In this document: one piece after another, positions 35,304 through 43,802 of the stretch | Position numbering within the stretch: the stretch's first letter is position 1 | Layout of the letters: each line of letters begins with the position of its first letter | From: Blautia sp. Marseille-P3201T | Lineage (GTDB): Bacteria; Bacillota; Clostridia; Lachnospirales; Lachnospiraceae | Reading direction: 5' to 3' | NCBI RefSeq assembly: GCF_900120295.1 | Contig: NZ_LT635467.1 | Coordinates: 19,849-83,848 of the forward strand | Length of the DNA stretch: 64,000 nucleotides | Notes under the pieces: model-generated | What the model was told of the DNA's origin: nothing | The model's database searches: none | Seen by the model: only the letters and a program-made list of their open reading frames with translations | Program-made: the position numbers and the translations under genes

Positions 35304-35603
35304 TTAGTTAAATATCCTTGTAACATCCTGATATCGGTTAACTACACGATAAATCTCTACATATTCGTTACCGACCTTGTAGATAATCACATAATCTTCC
35401 CATATCGCATATTTATAATCTGTCCGAAAGCTGACCCGTTTGGAGAGATCCGACCCCATTCCCGGAAACATCTGAAGATTTTCAAATTTTCCATAAATCT
35501 CTTTTATCGTCTTCGCAGCATATTCCTCGTTGTCTTCAGCAATGTAATCCCGAATATTTTTCAAATCCTTTGCAACAATCGGATTGATCCGCAGTTTTAA
35601 CAT
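35304..35603 (-). CDS. RelE/ParE-superfamily toxin
   Basis: This 99-residue toxin-type protein (LKLRINPIVAKDLKNIRDYIAEDNEEYAAKTIKEI ... SFRTDYKYAIWEDYVIIYKVGNEYVEIYRVVNRYQD) has the compact ParE/RelE fold pattern. The start is the ATG at 35603 with GGGGGA upstream, one base after the antitoxin stop. The ParE-like N-terminus makes gyrase a possible target; mRNA cleavage as in RelE is the other option. It is expected to be neutralised by the gene just upstream. Confidence 0.82.
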   Translation of the reverse strand: MLKLRINPIVAKDLKNIRDYIAEDNEEYAAKTIKEIYGKFENLQMFPGMGSDLSKRVSFRTDYKYAIWEDYVIIYKVGNEYVEIYRVVNRYQDVTRIFN

Positions 35604-35604
35604 C

Positions 35605-35853
35605 TTATTCCCCCACAAGCGCTTTCAGTTCATCCAGATCCAGCCAGCCTTCTCCGTCTTTCACTGCTTCTTCGGCTTCCTGCAGCTTCATCAGAAGCTT
35701 TTTCTCTGCCCGGTCACGCTCATAATCTTCAATATCCATGACAACAAAACGTCCTCTGCCATTCTTGGTCAGATATACCGGTTCTCCTTTGTGACAGTTT
35801 TTCAGGACTTCATTATAATTTCTCAAATCAGATACTGGTAAAATATTTGCCAT
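35605..35853 (-). CDS. Phd/YefM-type antitoxin
   Basis: This 82-residue antitoxin has the Phd/YefM N-terminus (ILPVSDLRNYNEVLKNCHKGEPVYLTKNGRGRFVVMDIEDYER) and an acidic, flexible C-terminal helix that would wrap the toxin. GGAAGGAG lies upstream of the ATG. It is the first gene of the pair and probably represses its own promoter in the gap at 35854-35975. Confidence 0.85.
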   Translation of the reverse strand: MANILPVSDLRNYNEVLKNCHKGEPVYLTKNGRGRFVVMDIEDYERDRAEKKLLMKLQEAEEAVKDGEGWLDLDELKALVGE

Positions 35854-35975
35854 ATTCTTTCAGCTCCTTCCTTTGATTTCAAATTGTTTCTTCTACTTTT
35901 ATTATACACAAAAAGCTGTAAAATTCAACGTAGATTTTTACAGCTCTTATCATTTCTATATATTTTTATCACAAT

Positions 35976-37031
35976 CTATTTCAAATATTGAGCAAAAATC
36001 GCCTCCAGTTCTTTATTCCCTTTCAAAAATTCATACTCTTCTTTATTTTCAATTTCTGTAGCTAACGCACGAACAAAATTATTTCCGACTCCTGAAAAAG
36101 ATTTTCCCTGTACTGTATCCGCATATCTGTAATATAAAGGTGATTCCACCATCTTCCATGGCTTCTGTGACTCCATCAACACTTCTTTTATCAACTGAAT
36201 ACATTTTTCTACATCCTTTCGATACCCGGCAATCAATAGATGTGGTACTACTTTACCGTAATCCCACAGACCAAACAACGACACCATATGTTCTGTGATT
36301 TCGGCAATCTCCTCTGCTTTACAATGATTTCCAGTTTCTTCTTCCATTTCTATCAACTTATACAGATAGCTTTGTATATTCGTAACTGTCTGCATCAGTT
36401 TTCCCTCTAAAAAGAACGCTGCAACATCTGTCCCTTCCTGGTGTGCTAATACATTCGTTTTCATAATTGTGGCATCTATCACAGTATCTGGAATTTTATC
36501 CAAAAAGATATTTGCTTCTTTATATTTTTCCATTTGTATATATTTCGCCGCAAGCATAAAAATACTGGAAATCCTTACCTTTTCATCCGGACTTTCAGCA
36601 GTTCGTTCCAGCCATTCAACAATCACATTATTACATTCCAACTTTTTCTCATCATCGATATCGGATAAAGTTAGCGCCGCATTTAAAACAGTAGCAATTG
36701 AATAAATCAACGAATCACAATGAGGATATTCCTTTATTTTATTTTTTCCCATCTCAAAGGCTTTTATAAAGCTATCCAATGAAACTTCCGAAAGCTCATT
36801 CACAAATTGTCCAATCTCTTTTTCTGTCAATTCTTCACGAAATGAAAATAATTCATTCATATCAATTTTTAATAATCGAGCAAGTGCCGGAAGTAATGAT
36901 ATATCTGGATATGTGTTTCCTTTTTCCCATTTATTTACCGCAGGAGTAGAAACGTCCAAATAATCCGCCACCTGTTCTTGAGTTAATCCCGCAGTTTTCC
37001 GATAGTTTTTTATCTTCTCACCAATTTGCAT
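35976..37031 (-). CDS. Xre regulator with helical-repeat C-terminal domain
   Basis: This 351-residue protein has an N-terminal Xre helix-turn-helix (YRKTAGLTQEQVADYLDVSTPAVNKWEKGNTYPDISLLPALARLL) and a C-terminal region of about 280 residues built of helical repeats, resembling TPR-type regulators that bind signal peptides. The N-terminal half of that region includes a segment found in many Lachnospiraceae regulators (DMNELFSFREELTEKEI). The target genes are not apparent. Confidence 0.75.
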   Translation of the reverse strand: MQIGEKIKNYRKTAGLTQEQVADYLDVSTPAVNKWEKGNTYPDISLLPALARLLKIDMNELFSFREELTEKEIGQFVNELSEVSLDSFIKAFEMGKNKIKEYPHCDSLIYSIATVLNAALTLSDIDDEKKLECNNVIVEWLERTAESPDEKVRISSIFMLAAKYIQMEKYKEANIFLDKIPDTVIDATIMKTNVLAHQEGTDVAAFFLEGKLMQTVTNIQSYLYKLIEMEEETGNHCKAEEIAEITEHMVSLFGLWDYGKVVPHLLIAGYRKDVEKCIQLIKEVLMESQKPWKMVESPLYYRYADTVQGKSFSGVGNNFVRALATEIENKEEYEFLKGNKELEAIFAQYLK

Positions 37032-37193
37032 TGTTCCTACCTCCTGTTTATATTCTCATTATAGTATTTCTAATATGTGTTTACAATTGAGCTTTCGTTT
37101 AATTATGGCTTCGATTTCTTAACTAACGGTTAAAATCTGCGAGAAAAATGCTCTATTTTATAATTCGGCAGATCAAGATATCCTTAAATTCAA

Positions 37194-37781
37194 TTAATTC
37201 AAAAATAAGTGTATCAGTACTCCAATCAAGAAGCAAATCATCGCTGTAACACCCGCACTGATAATAACCTTTAATATATTTTGATAAGGTCGTTTTCCCA
37301 CTTCAACTGCCTTATGAAGTTCATCCAATTTTTTTCCCTCCGTAAATGCAACAATTTCCTTATAAGTTTGTATATCATTTTTCTTTTTTAGTTTTTCAAC
37401 CTTTAACGCCCAGTACTTTGTAATAATAAATAAAATCCCAAACGGAATATACGCATACCTCCCGAGCCACATAAACAAAGGTACTGCCGATATAATTAAC
37501 ACGGCCAAATGAACTGTATAGATGGAACCATAATAATTAAACTTTTTAATTTCTTGATCGCTAATAATTTCTTTCATTTTCTCTATATCTCCTTTAATTA
37601 ATTGATCGAGAGATACATTAAACAATGAACTAAGAAGTAACAGGCTATGAATATCAGGATAACTCTTTTCGTTTTCCCAATTAGAAATTGTCTGTCTTGT
37701 TACATATACCTTTTCTGCCAGTTCCTCCTGTGATAGATGAAGCTCTGTTCGGTATTTTTTTATCTGTATACTCAGCTCCAT
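37194..37781 (-). CDS. Xre regulator with membrane-anchored C-terminus
   Basis: This 195-residue protein has an N-terminal Xre helix-turn-helix (YRTELHLSQEELAEKVYVTRQTISNWENEKSYPD), followed by three hydrophobic helices (about 88-105, 110-125 and 172-194). DNA-binding proteins anchored in this way are common in Firmicutes and sense membrane events. It is the last cargo gene before the TnpV gene of unit C. Confidence 0.78.
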   Translation of the reverse strand: MELSIQIKKYRTELHLSQEELAEKVYVTRQTISNWENEKSYPDIHSLLLLSSLFNVSLDQLIKGDIEKMKEIISDQEIKKFNYYGSIYTVHLAVLIISAVPLFMWLGRYAYIPFGILFIITKYWALKVEKLKKKNDIQTYKEIVAFTEGKKLDELHKAVEVGKRPYQNILKVIISAGVTAMICFLIGVLIHLFLN

Positions 37782-37950
37782 ATAATTTCCTCCCTTCGCA
37801 AGTAATTTGTTCTCTTAATCTGAGTCAAGAATAATCATTTTTTCATTATCTGTCTATCAAAGATATTTTACTTAACGGAAAACACAATGTCAAAAGAGTT
37901 TTACACTACAAAACTCATGCCTTTTCAGCAATTTTTATTTTCATATTTGT

Positions 37951-37978
37951 AAAGGGCAGCCTTTCGACTGCCCTTTTT
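37951..37978. terminator. Terminator after the unit C mobilization operon
   Basis: AAAGGGCAG (37951-37959) and CTGCCCTTT (37968-37976) form a 9-bp stem with T and A runs on both sides, directly after the tnpV stop on the minus strand. It could stop transcription in both directions. Confidence 0.8.
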
Positions 37979-37980
37979 AC

Positions 37981-38355
37981 TTACATATACACCAGTTCTT
38001 GCAACACAATTTCTTCCGCACATACCTTTATACTATTCATCAATCCAACCCATTTCATCTGATTCTGCATTTTCAATTGTTCTGTCACACCCTGTTTTTC
38101 TACCATCTGCTTCATTAGGCTTTCTACCTGTTCCCTAGCTTCCTGATCAACTCGATTTAAATATGCTATCAATTCCCCCGTCAGCAATAAATACTGGTAT
38201 CGTGCCGGTCTATGTTCTTTCAGAAATTGTTTCCGCAGCATTCCATATTTACCATAGGTCGGTTCTTCCTCATTCACTGCCAGATCCGGCAGATAATAAT
38301 CTCCATGCAGTGTGTAGCTTAATCCATTGCTTTCATCATAAATGTGCTTTTTCAT
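37981..38355 (-). CDS. TnpV-family element protein, unit C
   Basis: This 124-residue TnpV-family protein (YYLPDLAVNEEEPTYGKYGMLRKQFLKEHRP ... KQGVTEQLKMQNQMKWVGLMNSI) is homologous to the gene at 9317. The start is the ATG at 38355 with GGAGAG upstream; the open frame extends back to 38433 but without a site. It lies five bases after the relaxase stop. Function is unknown; it is a marker of this element family. Confidence 0.78.
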   Translation of the reverse strand: MKKHIYDESNGLSYTLHGDYYLPDLAVNEEEPTYGKYGMLRKQFLKEHRPARYQYLLLTGELIAYLNRVDQEAREQVESLMKQMVEKQGVTEQLKMQNQMKWVGLMNSIKVCAEEIVLQELVYM

Positions 38356-38359
38356 CGTC

Positions 38360-39778
38360 TTATCTCTCCATTCCTCTATTTTTTGATTTATTTTTCTTAC
38401 GCTGTTGATTCTCCATTTCACTTTTACGGGCACCCCAAGCCAATCTTTCGTGAATACTTCCTTTGGGCATTTGCTCCACTTGCCGTTTTTCTTCTAATGC
38501 TTTCTGCTCCTGTATATCTTGCTGTACCGCATCCTCTACAACATTTTTTCCAAGGACACGCACTACCCGGTCATATCTGTCGGAAACGCCCTGCAATTGT
38601 TGCTTTTCCTCAGATAACTGCTTTGTTTCTTCACGCATTGTATCTAATTTTCTCTGCATTCGGTTATATGCCTGTTTTGTTTCCTGATATTTGTGTTTCC
38701 ATTTTTCTACTTCTTTGGTAAGTTCTTTGACCTGGGCTGCCATTGCAGCAATTTTATTTTTCATCTGGGTAAACAGTGGTTTTATCTTTTTATCCCGGTA
38801 AGTTGTTGCACGTTCTAATGTCCCAGCTTCCGGTAGAATTGCTTTCACTGTCCCATATTCCTTTATTTCCTTACTGACATTATCCATAACAGGCTGCAAC
38901 CGTTCTCTGCGTTCTTCCAGGCTGTGCAGATCTTTCTCAGCTTTTTCCGCACGCTTCTCAGCCTCCTCTTTATCTTTAACTGCCTGCTCCTCATCATCTT
39001 TTAAAAGCTGGATATCAGCTCTTACTTCCGCAATCTGTGCAATCAGTCCTTCATTCTCAGCAGTGAGATATTCTTTTTCCTGCTCCAGTGTCTGTACTTC
39101 CTTTTTACGCTCTTTCTTCTTAAAATTATAAACATCAAGATGCTCCTCATGTGTCCCTTTCTGCTCCCATTCAATTCCATGCTGTCGTGCAACCTCTGCA
39201 AGCACTTCTTTTTCATGGTTGATCCACTGATTCAACTCTGTATCGTGTTTGTTCCCGCCTTGAAATCCCAGGCTTTTTAATGCCTGCTTCAGTGAAACCC
39301 GGGTATCCATTCCTTTCCCTTTCCAGCCAGTTACATAAGGAACAAAATCAATATGCAGATGCGGTGTAGCTTCATCCTGGTGCAGATAACAGCAAAATAC
39401 ATGAAGTGTTGGATTTCGTTGCTGAAAATTCTTTACATACTCATCCAGTACTTTTACCGCCAGATCTCCTTCTGTCGTTCCCACAGCCATATCTTCTCGA
39501 TTTCCAATCTGGAAAATCACTTCATGGAACAGCTTTTCCTGCTTTCCCTGACGAATTTTTTCATAGTAATTTGTAATCTGCCGATCCTTTCTTTTTCCCA
39601 CATTGTACCGTTCCACAGAATCATCAAACAACTCTTTATATACTTCCTTCAGATTTTCATTCTGGTAACAGATATTCAGGTGTACTCTGTCTGGGTCTAC
39701 ATTTTCAGCTACAAAATCCCGTCTGTTATGAGCCAGCGATCCAGCTCCAATCATGCCGCTGATCGTTCTTCTCATCAT
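38360..39778 (-). CDS. MobV/Pre-family relaxase, unit C
   Basis: This is a 472-residue relaxase. The histidine motif CYLHQDEATPHLHIDFVPY lies near residue 135, with GSLAHNRRDFVAENVDPDR at the N-terminus and very long coiled coils (about 220-300 and 320-430). The start is the ATG at 39778, or the next codon, with GAGGTGAGGAG upstream; the frame to 39823 is longer but lacks a site. It should nick the oriT at 39886-39945. Confidence 0.88.
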   Translation of the reverse strand: MMRRTISGMIGAGSLAHNRRDFVAENVDPDRVHLNICYQNENLKEVYKELFDDSVERYNVGKRKDRQITNYYEKIRQGKQEKLFHEVIFQIGNREDMAVGTTEGDLAVKVLDEYVKNFQQRNPTLHVFCCYLHQDEATPHLHIDFVPYVTGWKGKGMDTRVSLKQALKSLGFQGGNKHDTELNQWINHEKEVLAEVARQHGIEWEQKGTHEEHLDVYNFKKKERKKEVQTLEQEKEYLTAENEGLIAQIAEVRADIQLLKDDEEQAVKDKEEAEKRAEKAEKDLHSLEERRERLQPVMDNVSKEIKEYGTVKAILPEAGTLERATTYRDKKIKPLFTQMKNKIAAMAAQVKELTKEVEKWKHKYQETKQAYNRMQRKLDTMREETKQLSEEKQQLQGVSDRYDRVVRVLGKNVVEDAVQQDIQEQKALEEKRQVEQMPKGSIHERLAWGARKSEMENQQRKKNKSKNRGMER

Positions 39779-39885
39779 TATGCTCCTCACCTCTCCTTCT
39801 AAAAAGCGTGCTAGATATGGCACATAATTTGTATTTCCGCCAACTATGGCGATTATAAGAAATCTTCGCCGGATACGGCGGTTTT

Positions 39886-39963
39886 GTTACTTTTGTCAAA
39901 AGTAACGCAAAAGCACTTTCGACAGCCGTACCGCCTATCAAAAGTACCCTTGCGCCCTGCCGG
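39886..39963. other. Candidate oriT of unit C
   Basis: GTTACTTTTG-T-CAAAAGTAAC spans 39886-39906, followed by ACTTTCGA (39915-39922) / TCAAAAGT (39938-39945) and CCCTTGCGCCCTGCCGGG. It matches the unit B block with only a few changes and lies 107 bp upstream of the relaxase start. Confidence 0.7.
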
Positions 39964-40066
39964 GGGCAAGACGTCCAGAGGACGTCTGTTCTGCACCGAC
40001 CGGAGCGGAGACCATTATTTCTCCCGCTAGTCGGATTGCTTCTGCGTTACTCACTTAACTAATCTA

Positions 40067-40291
40067 TTACTGTATTCTCGCCCGTATATATTCCAGATCT
40101 CCGCAGTACGGTGTTCCTACCAGATACCATTCCCTTGCCGGATTCATCTCCATTCTGGTCTGCACCCACTGATCATCAATTAGTACTTCCAAGCATTCCC
40201 CACAATGAAATCCTGTATCAATCCATAAATCTGATGACAATAAACCATATCTATCGTTACTGCTGTTATATCCTAATCTTCCTTCTCTCAT
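40067..40291 (-). CDS. DUF5348-family small protein
   Basis: This is a 74-residue protein of the DUF5348 type (LGYNSSNDRYGLLSSDLWIDTGFHCGECLEVLID ... REWYLVGTPYCGDLEYIRARI). The family is a frequent passenger of clostridial mobile elements and has no known function. Only unit C has it among the three units. GGAGCAT precedes the ATG. Confidence 0.72.
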   Translation of the reverse strand: MREGRLGYNSSNDRYGLLSSDLWIDTGFHCGECLEVLIDDQWVQTRMEMNPAREWYLVGTPYCGDLEYIRARIQ

Positions 40292-40435
40292 TGCTGTATG
40301 CTCCTTTCTATTGTCCTACTGTAAGGACGCCCTGATTCAGGGCTCCCTTTCGCAGCCTATAATTTACCGATAAATAATCGGGTAATCTATAACCTCTCGT
40401 CTGTATCTTACCGGCTTTCTCCTTGTCTGATATTT

Positions 40436-40458
40436 ACAGGTGCGTGACACGCTCCTGT
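40436..40458. repeat. Conserved hairpin shared with unit B
   Basis: ACAGGTGCGTGACACGCTCCTGT pairs as ACAGG-T-GCGTG / CACGC-T-CCTGT. It differs from the unit B hairpin (29784-29806) only in the loop base, while flanking DNA differs more, which suggests selection on the hairpin. Confidence 0.5.
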
Positions 40459-40481
40459 TATAAAGTGATCAGCAAGAATCT

Positions 40482-40721
40482 CTACCAACGAAAGTTTTCC
40501 GGTATTCCCTTCCTTTCCAGGTATTCCTGCCTGGACTTTTCTCTCTCTTCCTCTGTTGGGGCTGTTTTGTACTTGCTGTATAACTCCCGATCTACCATTG
40601 CATTCAATTTCTTTTCTAACCCTTTCCTTATGATTTCTTCGCCCTCATAATTCTCCATCAGGAAATATTGCAACAGTTGAAAGAATAACTCATATGGTAT
40701 CTGCACATTTCTATTTTTCAT
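40482..40721 (-). CDS. Small conserved element protein, unit C
   Basis: This 79-residue charged helical protein is homologous to the unit B gene at 29828 (shared YSKYKTAPTEEEREKSRQEYL and terminal FRW). The start is the ATG at 40721 with AAAGGAG upstream. Function is unknown. It keeps the same place between oriT and the ATPase gene. Confidence 0.68.
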   Translation of the reverse strand: MKNRNVQIPYELFFQLLQYFLMENYEGEEIIRKGLEKKLNAMVDRELYSKYKTAPTEEEREKSRQEYLERKGIPENFRW

Positions 40722-40789
40722 CTGATCTCCTTTCAAGGTGGCAAGATGCCCTATTATTAAGATATGGTCATCTTGCCATCTTCCTTTTT

Positions 40790-41875
40790 CTACTCTGACA
40801 ACATCCAATACCACTGATTTCCACGTTTTACGGAATCTATTCCCAGTTCCATTTTGGCATTTCTCAGTGTTTTCTTTTTAATTCCCAGTTTTTCTGCTTC
40901 TTCCTCAATTTTCTTTTGTGCCATACCTCCATCAGCCAGTATCTCAAGCAGAAATTCTTTTGCTTTCCGGGTTTTCTGTCCTTTTCCCTCTCCATTGAGC
41001 AATTCATCTGCACTAATATCATATTCACCAATCCATTCAAATCCGTTGTTTTTATCCAGACGGAACGCAATAGCTTTACCTTCCGGTGCCAGGGAACTCT
41101 TTGTATGGCACACAACTCTTACTTCCGGTTCGTCCTTAATTCGTCCGACAATCAAAACGCTTCTTGCAGCTGCCTGAAAATCAATAGAACCAAGTCCCCG
41201 GTAAGAAGATTTTCCGTTACTGTTCTTGTTCATGTGTCCAATCAGAATAATCGCACAATGATATTTTTCTGCCAAGACTGCTATACGTTTCATCAAAGGA
41301 CGGATTTCATTAGCCCTGTGCATATCCACCTCTGATCCAAGGAAGCCCTGAATCGGGTCAAGCACAACCATTCTGGCTTTTGTCTGCACAATTGCTTCTT
41401 CCAACCGGACATCTGCCATCGTCAGCGGTTGCTCACTGTCATCGATAACCATGACCTTTGTGCAGTCTGCACCTGCAGCAAGTAATCTTGGTTTTATCGT
41501 ATCTCCAAGACCATCTTCTGCAGTCTGGTAGATTACATTTACTGGTGCCTCCAAATGCTGTGTTGACGCATTGTTTTCAATATTTTCTGCATCTACCATA
41601 TCGCTTTCACTATCAATATCTATCCTTTTATCTTTTGTTGAATCAGCTGGAAGAATAGTCTCTCCTCTGGTCAGTTTTGCAATAATTTGAAGCACCATTG
41701 TCGTTTTTCCTTCTCCCGGATCTCCCTGTATAATTGTTACTTTTCCATAGGGAATAAATGGATAAAGCAGCCATTCAATCTGCTCCACTTCCACCGTATC
41801 CATATTGATGAGTTTCAGTTCCGGTTCCAGCCTTTTCTGTACTGTTTTATTTGTTTCTGTTCTTTTGTTTTCCAT
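40790..41875 (-). CDS. RepA-like RecA-fold ATPase, unit C
   Basis: This 361-residue ATPase has Walker A GDPGEGKTT near residue 53, Walker B ARMVVLDPIQGFLG, and ILIGHMNKNSNGKSSYRGLGS. It differs from the unit B homologue by an insertion of about 30 residues after Walker A (rich in Asp, Ser and Asn). The start is the ATG at 41875 with AAGGAGG upstream. Role: helicase for replication of the excised element, by family inference. Confidence 0.82.
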   Translation of the reverse strand: MENKRTETNKTVQKRLEPELKLINMDTVEVEQIEWLLYPFIPYGKVTIIQGDPGEGKTTMVLQIIAKLTRGETILPADSTKDKRIDIDSESDMVDAENIENNASTQHLEAPVNVIYQTAEDGLGDTIKPRLLAAGADCTKVMVIDDSEQPLTMADVRLEEAIVQTKARMVVLDPIQGFLGSEVDMHRANEIRPLMKRIAVLAEKYHCAIILIGHMNKNSNGKSSYRGLGSIDFQAAARSVLIVGRIKDEPEVRVVCHTKSSLAPEGKAIAFRLDKNNGFEWIGEYDISADELLNGEGKGQKTRKAKEFLLEILADGGMAQKKIEEEAEKLGIKKKTLRNAKMELGIDSVKRGNQWYWMLSE

Positions 41876-41919
41876 CAAATCCTCCTTATTTTCCCGTTGA
41901 AAGAAAGAGTGGTTTTTGA

Positions 41920-41956
41920 TAGAATACTCATAGAAGTTTTTTGGAAGAGTATTCTA
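41920..41956. other. Inverted repeat upstream of the unit C ATPase gene
   Basis: TAGAATACTC (41920-41929) and GAGTATTCTA (41947-41956) are a perfect 10-bp inverted repeat with a 17-base spacer, between the mobC terminator and the ATPase start. Candidate operator or origin structure. Confidence 0.5.
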
Positions 41957-41966
41957 CCAAATCCCT

Positions 41967-41996
41967 GCCTTTAGGTGTTTGCCGACACTTAAAGGC
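41967..41996 (-). terminator. Terminator after unit C mobC
   Basis: GCCTTTAGGTGT (41967-41978) and ACACTTAAAGGC (41985-41996) pair with one mismatch, six-base loop, just beyond the mobC stop on the minus strand. Confidence 0.65.
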
Positions 41997-42000
41997 TCTT

Positions 42001-42321
42001 TTATTCCGCTTTCATTCCAGCCATTGTTATTGTGATAAGCCGAATCACTTCCAATAAATCCTCCGGCACATCTTCTCCCTTTTTCAGACGTTTCAGCTCA
42101 CCCAGTACCTTTTCAAGTTCCTTCTTCAAAGCTTTATACACCCTGGGATTTCCTATAACCACAACTTCTTTTTCCTGCAATCTTCGGATAATATATTCTT
42201 GTTTGGTTAATCCCGATAGCCGTACTGCCGTCTCTAGAAGTTCATCTTCTTCCGGTGACATCCGAAATGCTACAACTTTATTTCTCCAACGTCCCTGATG
42301 ATCCAGACATTTAGCCGACAT
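42001..42321 (-). CDS. MobC-like relaxosome accessory protein, unit C
   Basis: This is a 106-residue protein with a ribbon-helix-helix-type N-terminus (RNKVVAFRMSPEEDELLETAVRLSGLTKQEYIIRRL) and helical C-terminus. The start is the ATG at 42321 with GGAGGA upstream, inside the integrase 3' end (11-bp overlap, the same as in unit A). It should bind oriT and assist the relaxase. Confidence 0.78.
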   Translation of the reverse strand: MSAKCLDHQGRWRNKVVAFRMSPEEDELLETAVRLSGLTKQEYIIRRLQEKEVVVIGNPRVYKALKKELEKVLGELKRLKKGEDVPEDLLEVIRLITITMAGMKAE

Positions 42322-43423
42322 TTGCAAGTCCTCCTTCTACTTCATTTAATTCTTCATCCATATTTTCCGCATCCAGCTGCTCTGCCATGTCCTGCTGTAC
42401 CGACGGAAACAGATGTGCATACCGGTAAGTAATCTTTTCTGCTGAATGTCCAACCCTTTTTCCGATTGCTAGTGCGGTATACCCCATATTGATCAACAGG
42501 GATACATGACTATGCCTGAGATCATGAACTCTGATTTTCTTTACCCCACTCGCTTTACAGCCTCTTTCCATCTCATGATTCAGATAATATTTTGTTACCG
42601 GAAAAATGCGGTCGTCAGGCTTTAAACTGTAATATAATTTCAGGCAGTCCTGCATTTCATCACACAGAAACTGTGGCATTATGACTGTCCGTACACTGTT
42701 CTTTGTCTTTGGCGTACTGATTACATCTTCTCCTTTCAAACGCTGATAGGACTTATTGATCCGAAGCGTTTTCTTTTTGAAATTAAAATCTGCTGGTGTT
42801 AAAGCAAGCAGCTCGCCCGAACGAATTCCACACCAGTAAAGCAGTTGAAAAGCATAGTAGGAAAGAGGTTTGTCCATCATTTCTTCTGCAAATCGCTTAT
42901 ACTCCTCTTTTGTCCAGAACAACATTTCCTTGCCTTCTTCTTCTCCCAGTGCCCCAGCTTTTCTTGCCGGATTAGTGCTAAGATCGTAATATTTCACTGC
43001 ATGATTAAAAATAGTGCTTAATTGTCCATGTATCGTTTTCAGATACATTGGCGAAAGCGGTTTTCCTGTTTTCGTTTTCAGTTTTCTCATCTGGTTATGC
43101 CAGTCCATCACATCTTTAGCTGTAATTTCCGATACTTTACGTTTTCCAAGATACGGAAGAATCTTTTTCTGAATAATATTTTCTTTTGTAAGCCAGGTAC
43201 TCTGCTTCAAAGAAGGTCTGACATCTTCTTCATACATAGTGCAAAAGCTTTCCATTGTCATATCCACGCTTGCTTTCTTCTGTAATTTGAATTGTAATTC
43301 CCAGTCCGCAGCTTCTTTTCTTGTAGAAAATCCTCGTTTGCATTTCTGTTTTCTTGCACCTGTCCAGTCCTGATAACGAATCATTACATACCAGGTGCCA
43401 TTGTCATTCTTGTAAATTGCCAT
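42311..43423 (-). CDS. int: Tyrosine recombinase (integrase), unit C
   Basis: This 370-residue integrase has an AP2-like N-terminus (GTWYVMIRYQDWTGARKQKCKRGF) and catalytic residues Arg in GIRSGELLAL (about 203), HDLRHSHVSLL, the His in VGHSAEKITY and Tyr in YRYAHLFP. It is the integrase nearest to guaA, so it probably targeted the guaA 3' end. It is preceded by xis (two-base gap). Confidence 0.92.
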   Translation of the reverse strand: MAIYKNDNGTWYVMIRYQDWTGARKQKCKRGFSTRKEAADWELQFKLQKKASVDMTMESFCTMYEEDVRPSLKQSTWLTKENIIQKKILPYLGKRKVSEITAKDVMDWHNQMRKLKTKTGKPLSPMYLKTIHGQLSTIFNHAVKYYDLSTNPARKAGALGEEEGKEMLFWTKEEYKRFAEEMMDKPLSYYAFQLLYWCGIRSGELLALTPADFNFKKKTLRINKSYQRLKGEDVISTPKTKNSVRTVIMPQFLCDEMQDCLKLYYSLKPDDRIFPVTKYYLNHEMERGCKASGVKKIRVHDLRHSHVSLLINMGYTALAIGKRVGHSAEKITYRYAHLFPSVQQDMAEQLDAENMDEELNEVEGGLANVG

Positions 43424-43425
43424 TC

Positions 43426-43620
43426 CTAATTCCTCCCATCATTCGATCTTGTTCCATAGAACTGCTCATAAAAATACTTCCGGTCAACTTTTCCTGCGAT
43501 TGTTTGACATCCCATTGCCTGCAATTCCCTGTTTAGCCTTTTCATCAGCTTGTATGCATAGGACTCCGATACTTCCAGGACTTCCATGACCTCTTTCACA
43601 TTCATAAACATTTTACTCAT
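43426..43620 (-). CDS. xis: Excisionase, unit C
   Basis: This 64-residue winged helix-turn-helix protein (FMNVKEVMEVLEVSESYAYKLMKRLNRELQAMGCQTIAGKVDRKYFYEQFYG) is intact and homologous to the other two excisionases. AAAGGAG precedes the ATG. It lies directly before int, so they are co-transcribed from the operator region at 43644-43732. Confidence 0.83.
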   Translation of the reverse strand: MSKMFMNVKEVMEVLEVSESYAYKLMKRLNRELQAMGCQTIAGKVDRKYFYEQFYGTRSNDGRN

Positions 43621-43643
43621 AGAAAATTTCTCCTTTCTTTTTA

Positions 43644-43732
43644 CTATACTATTTTGTATAGGTTGAATTATACTATACTATTCTGTATGGGTCAAGTACT
43701 TTCAATACATTTACCCATACTTTTTTGTATGG
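43644..43732. promoter_or_regulatory. Three palindromic operators between xis and xre, unit C
   Basis: Three 18-bp sites fit CYATAC-N6-GTATRG: CTATAC...GTATAG (43644-43661), CTATAC...GTATGG (43673-43690) and CCATAC...GTATGG (43715-43732). They lie in the divergent promoter region and are very likely the binding sites of the repressor encoded at 43803. Confidence 0.75.
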
Positions 43733-43802
43733 ATTTTCTTGTCTCTACCATTTGGATATGCTATACTCAACCTATCAAGAAAAAGACAGGAGATATAAAC
43801 AT

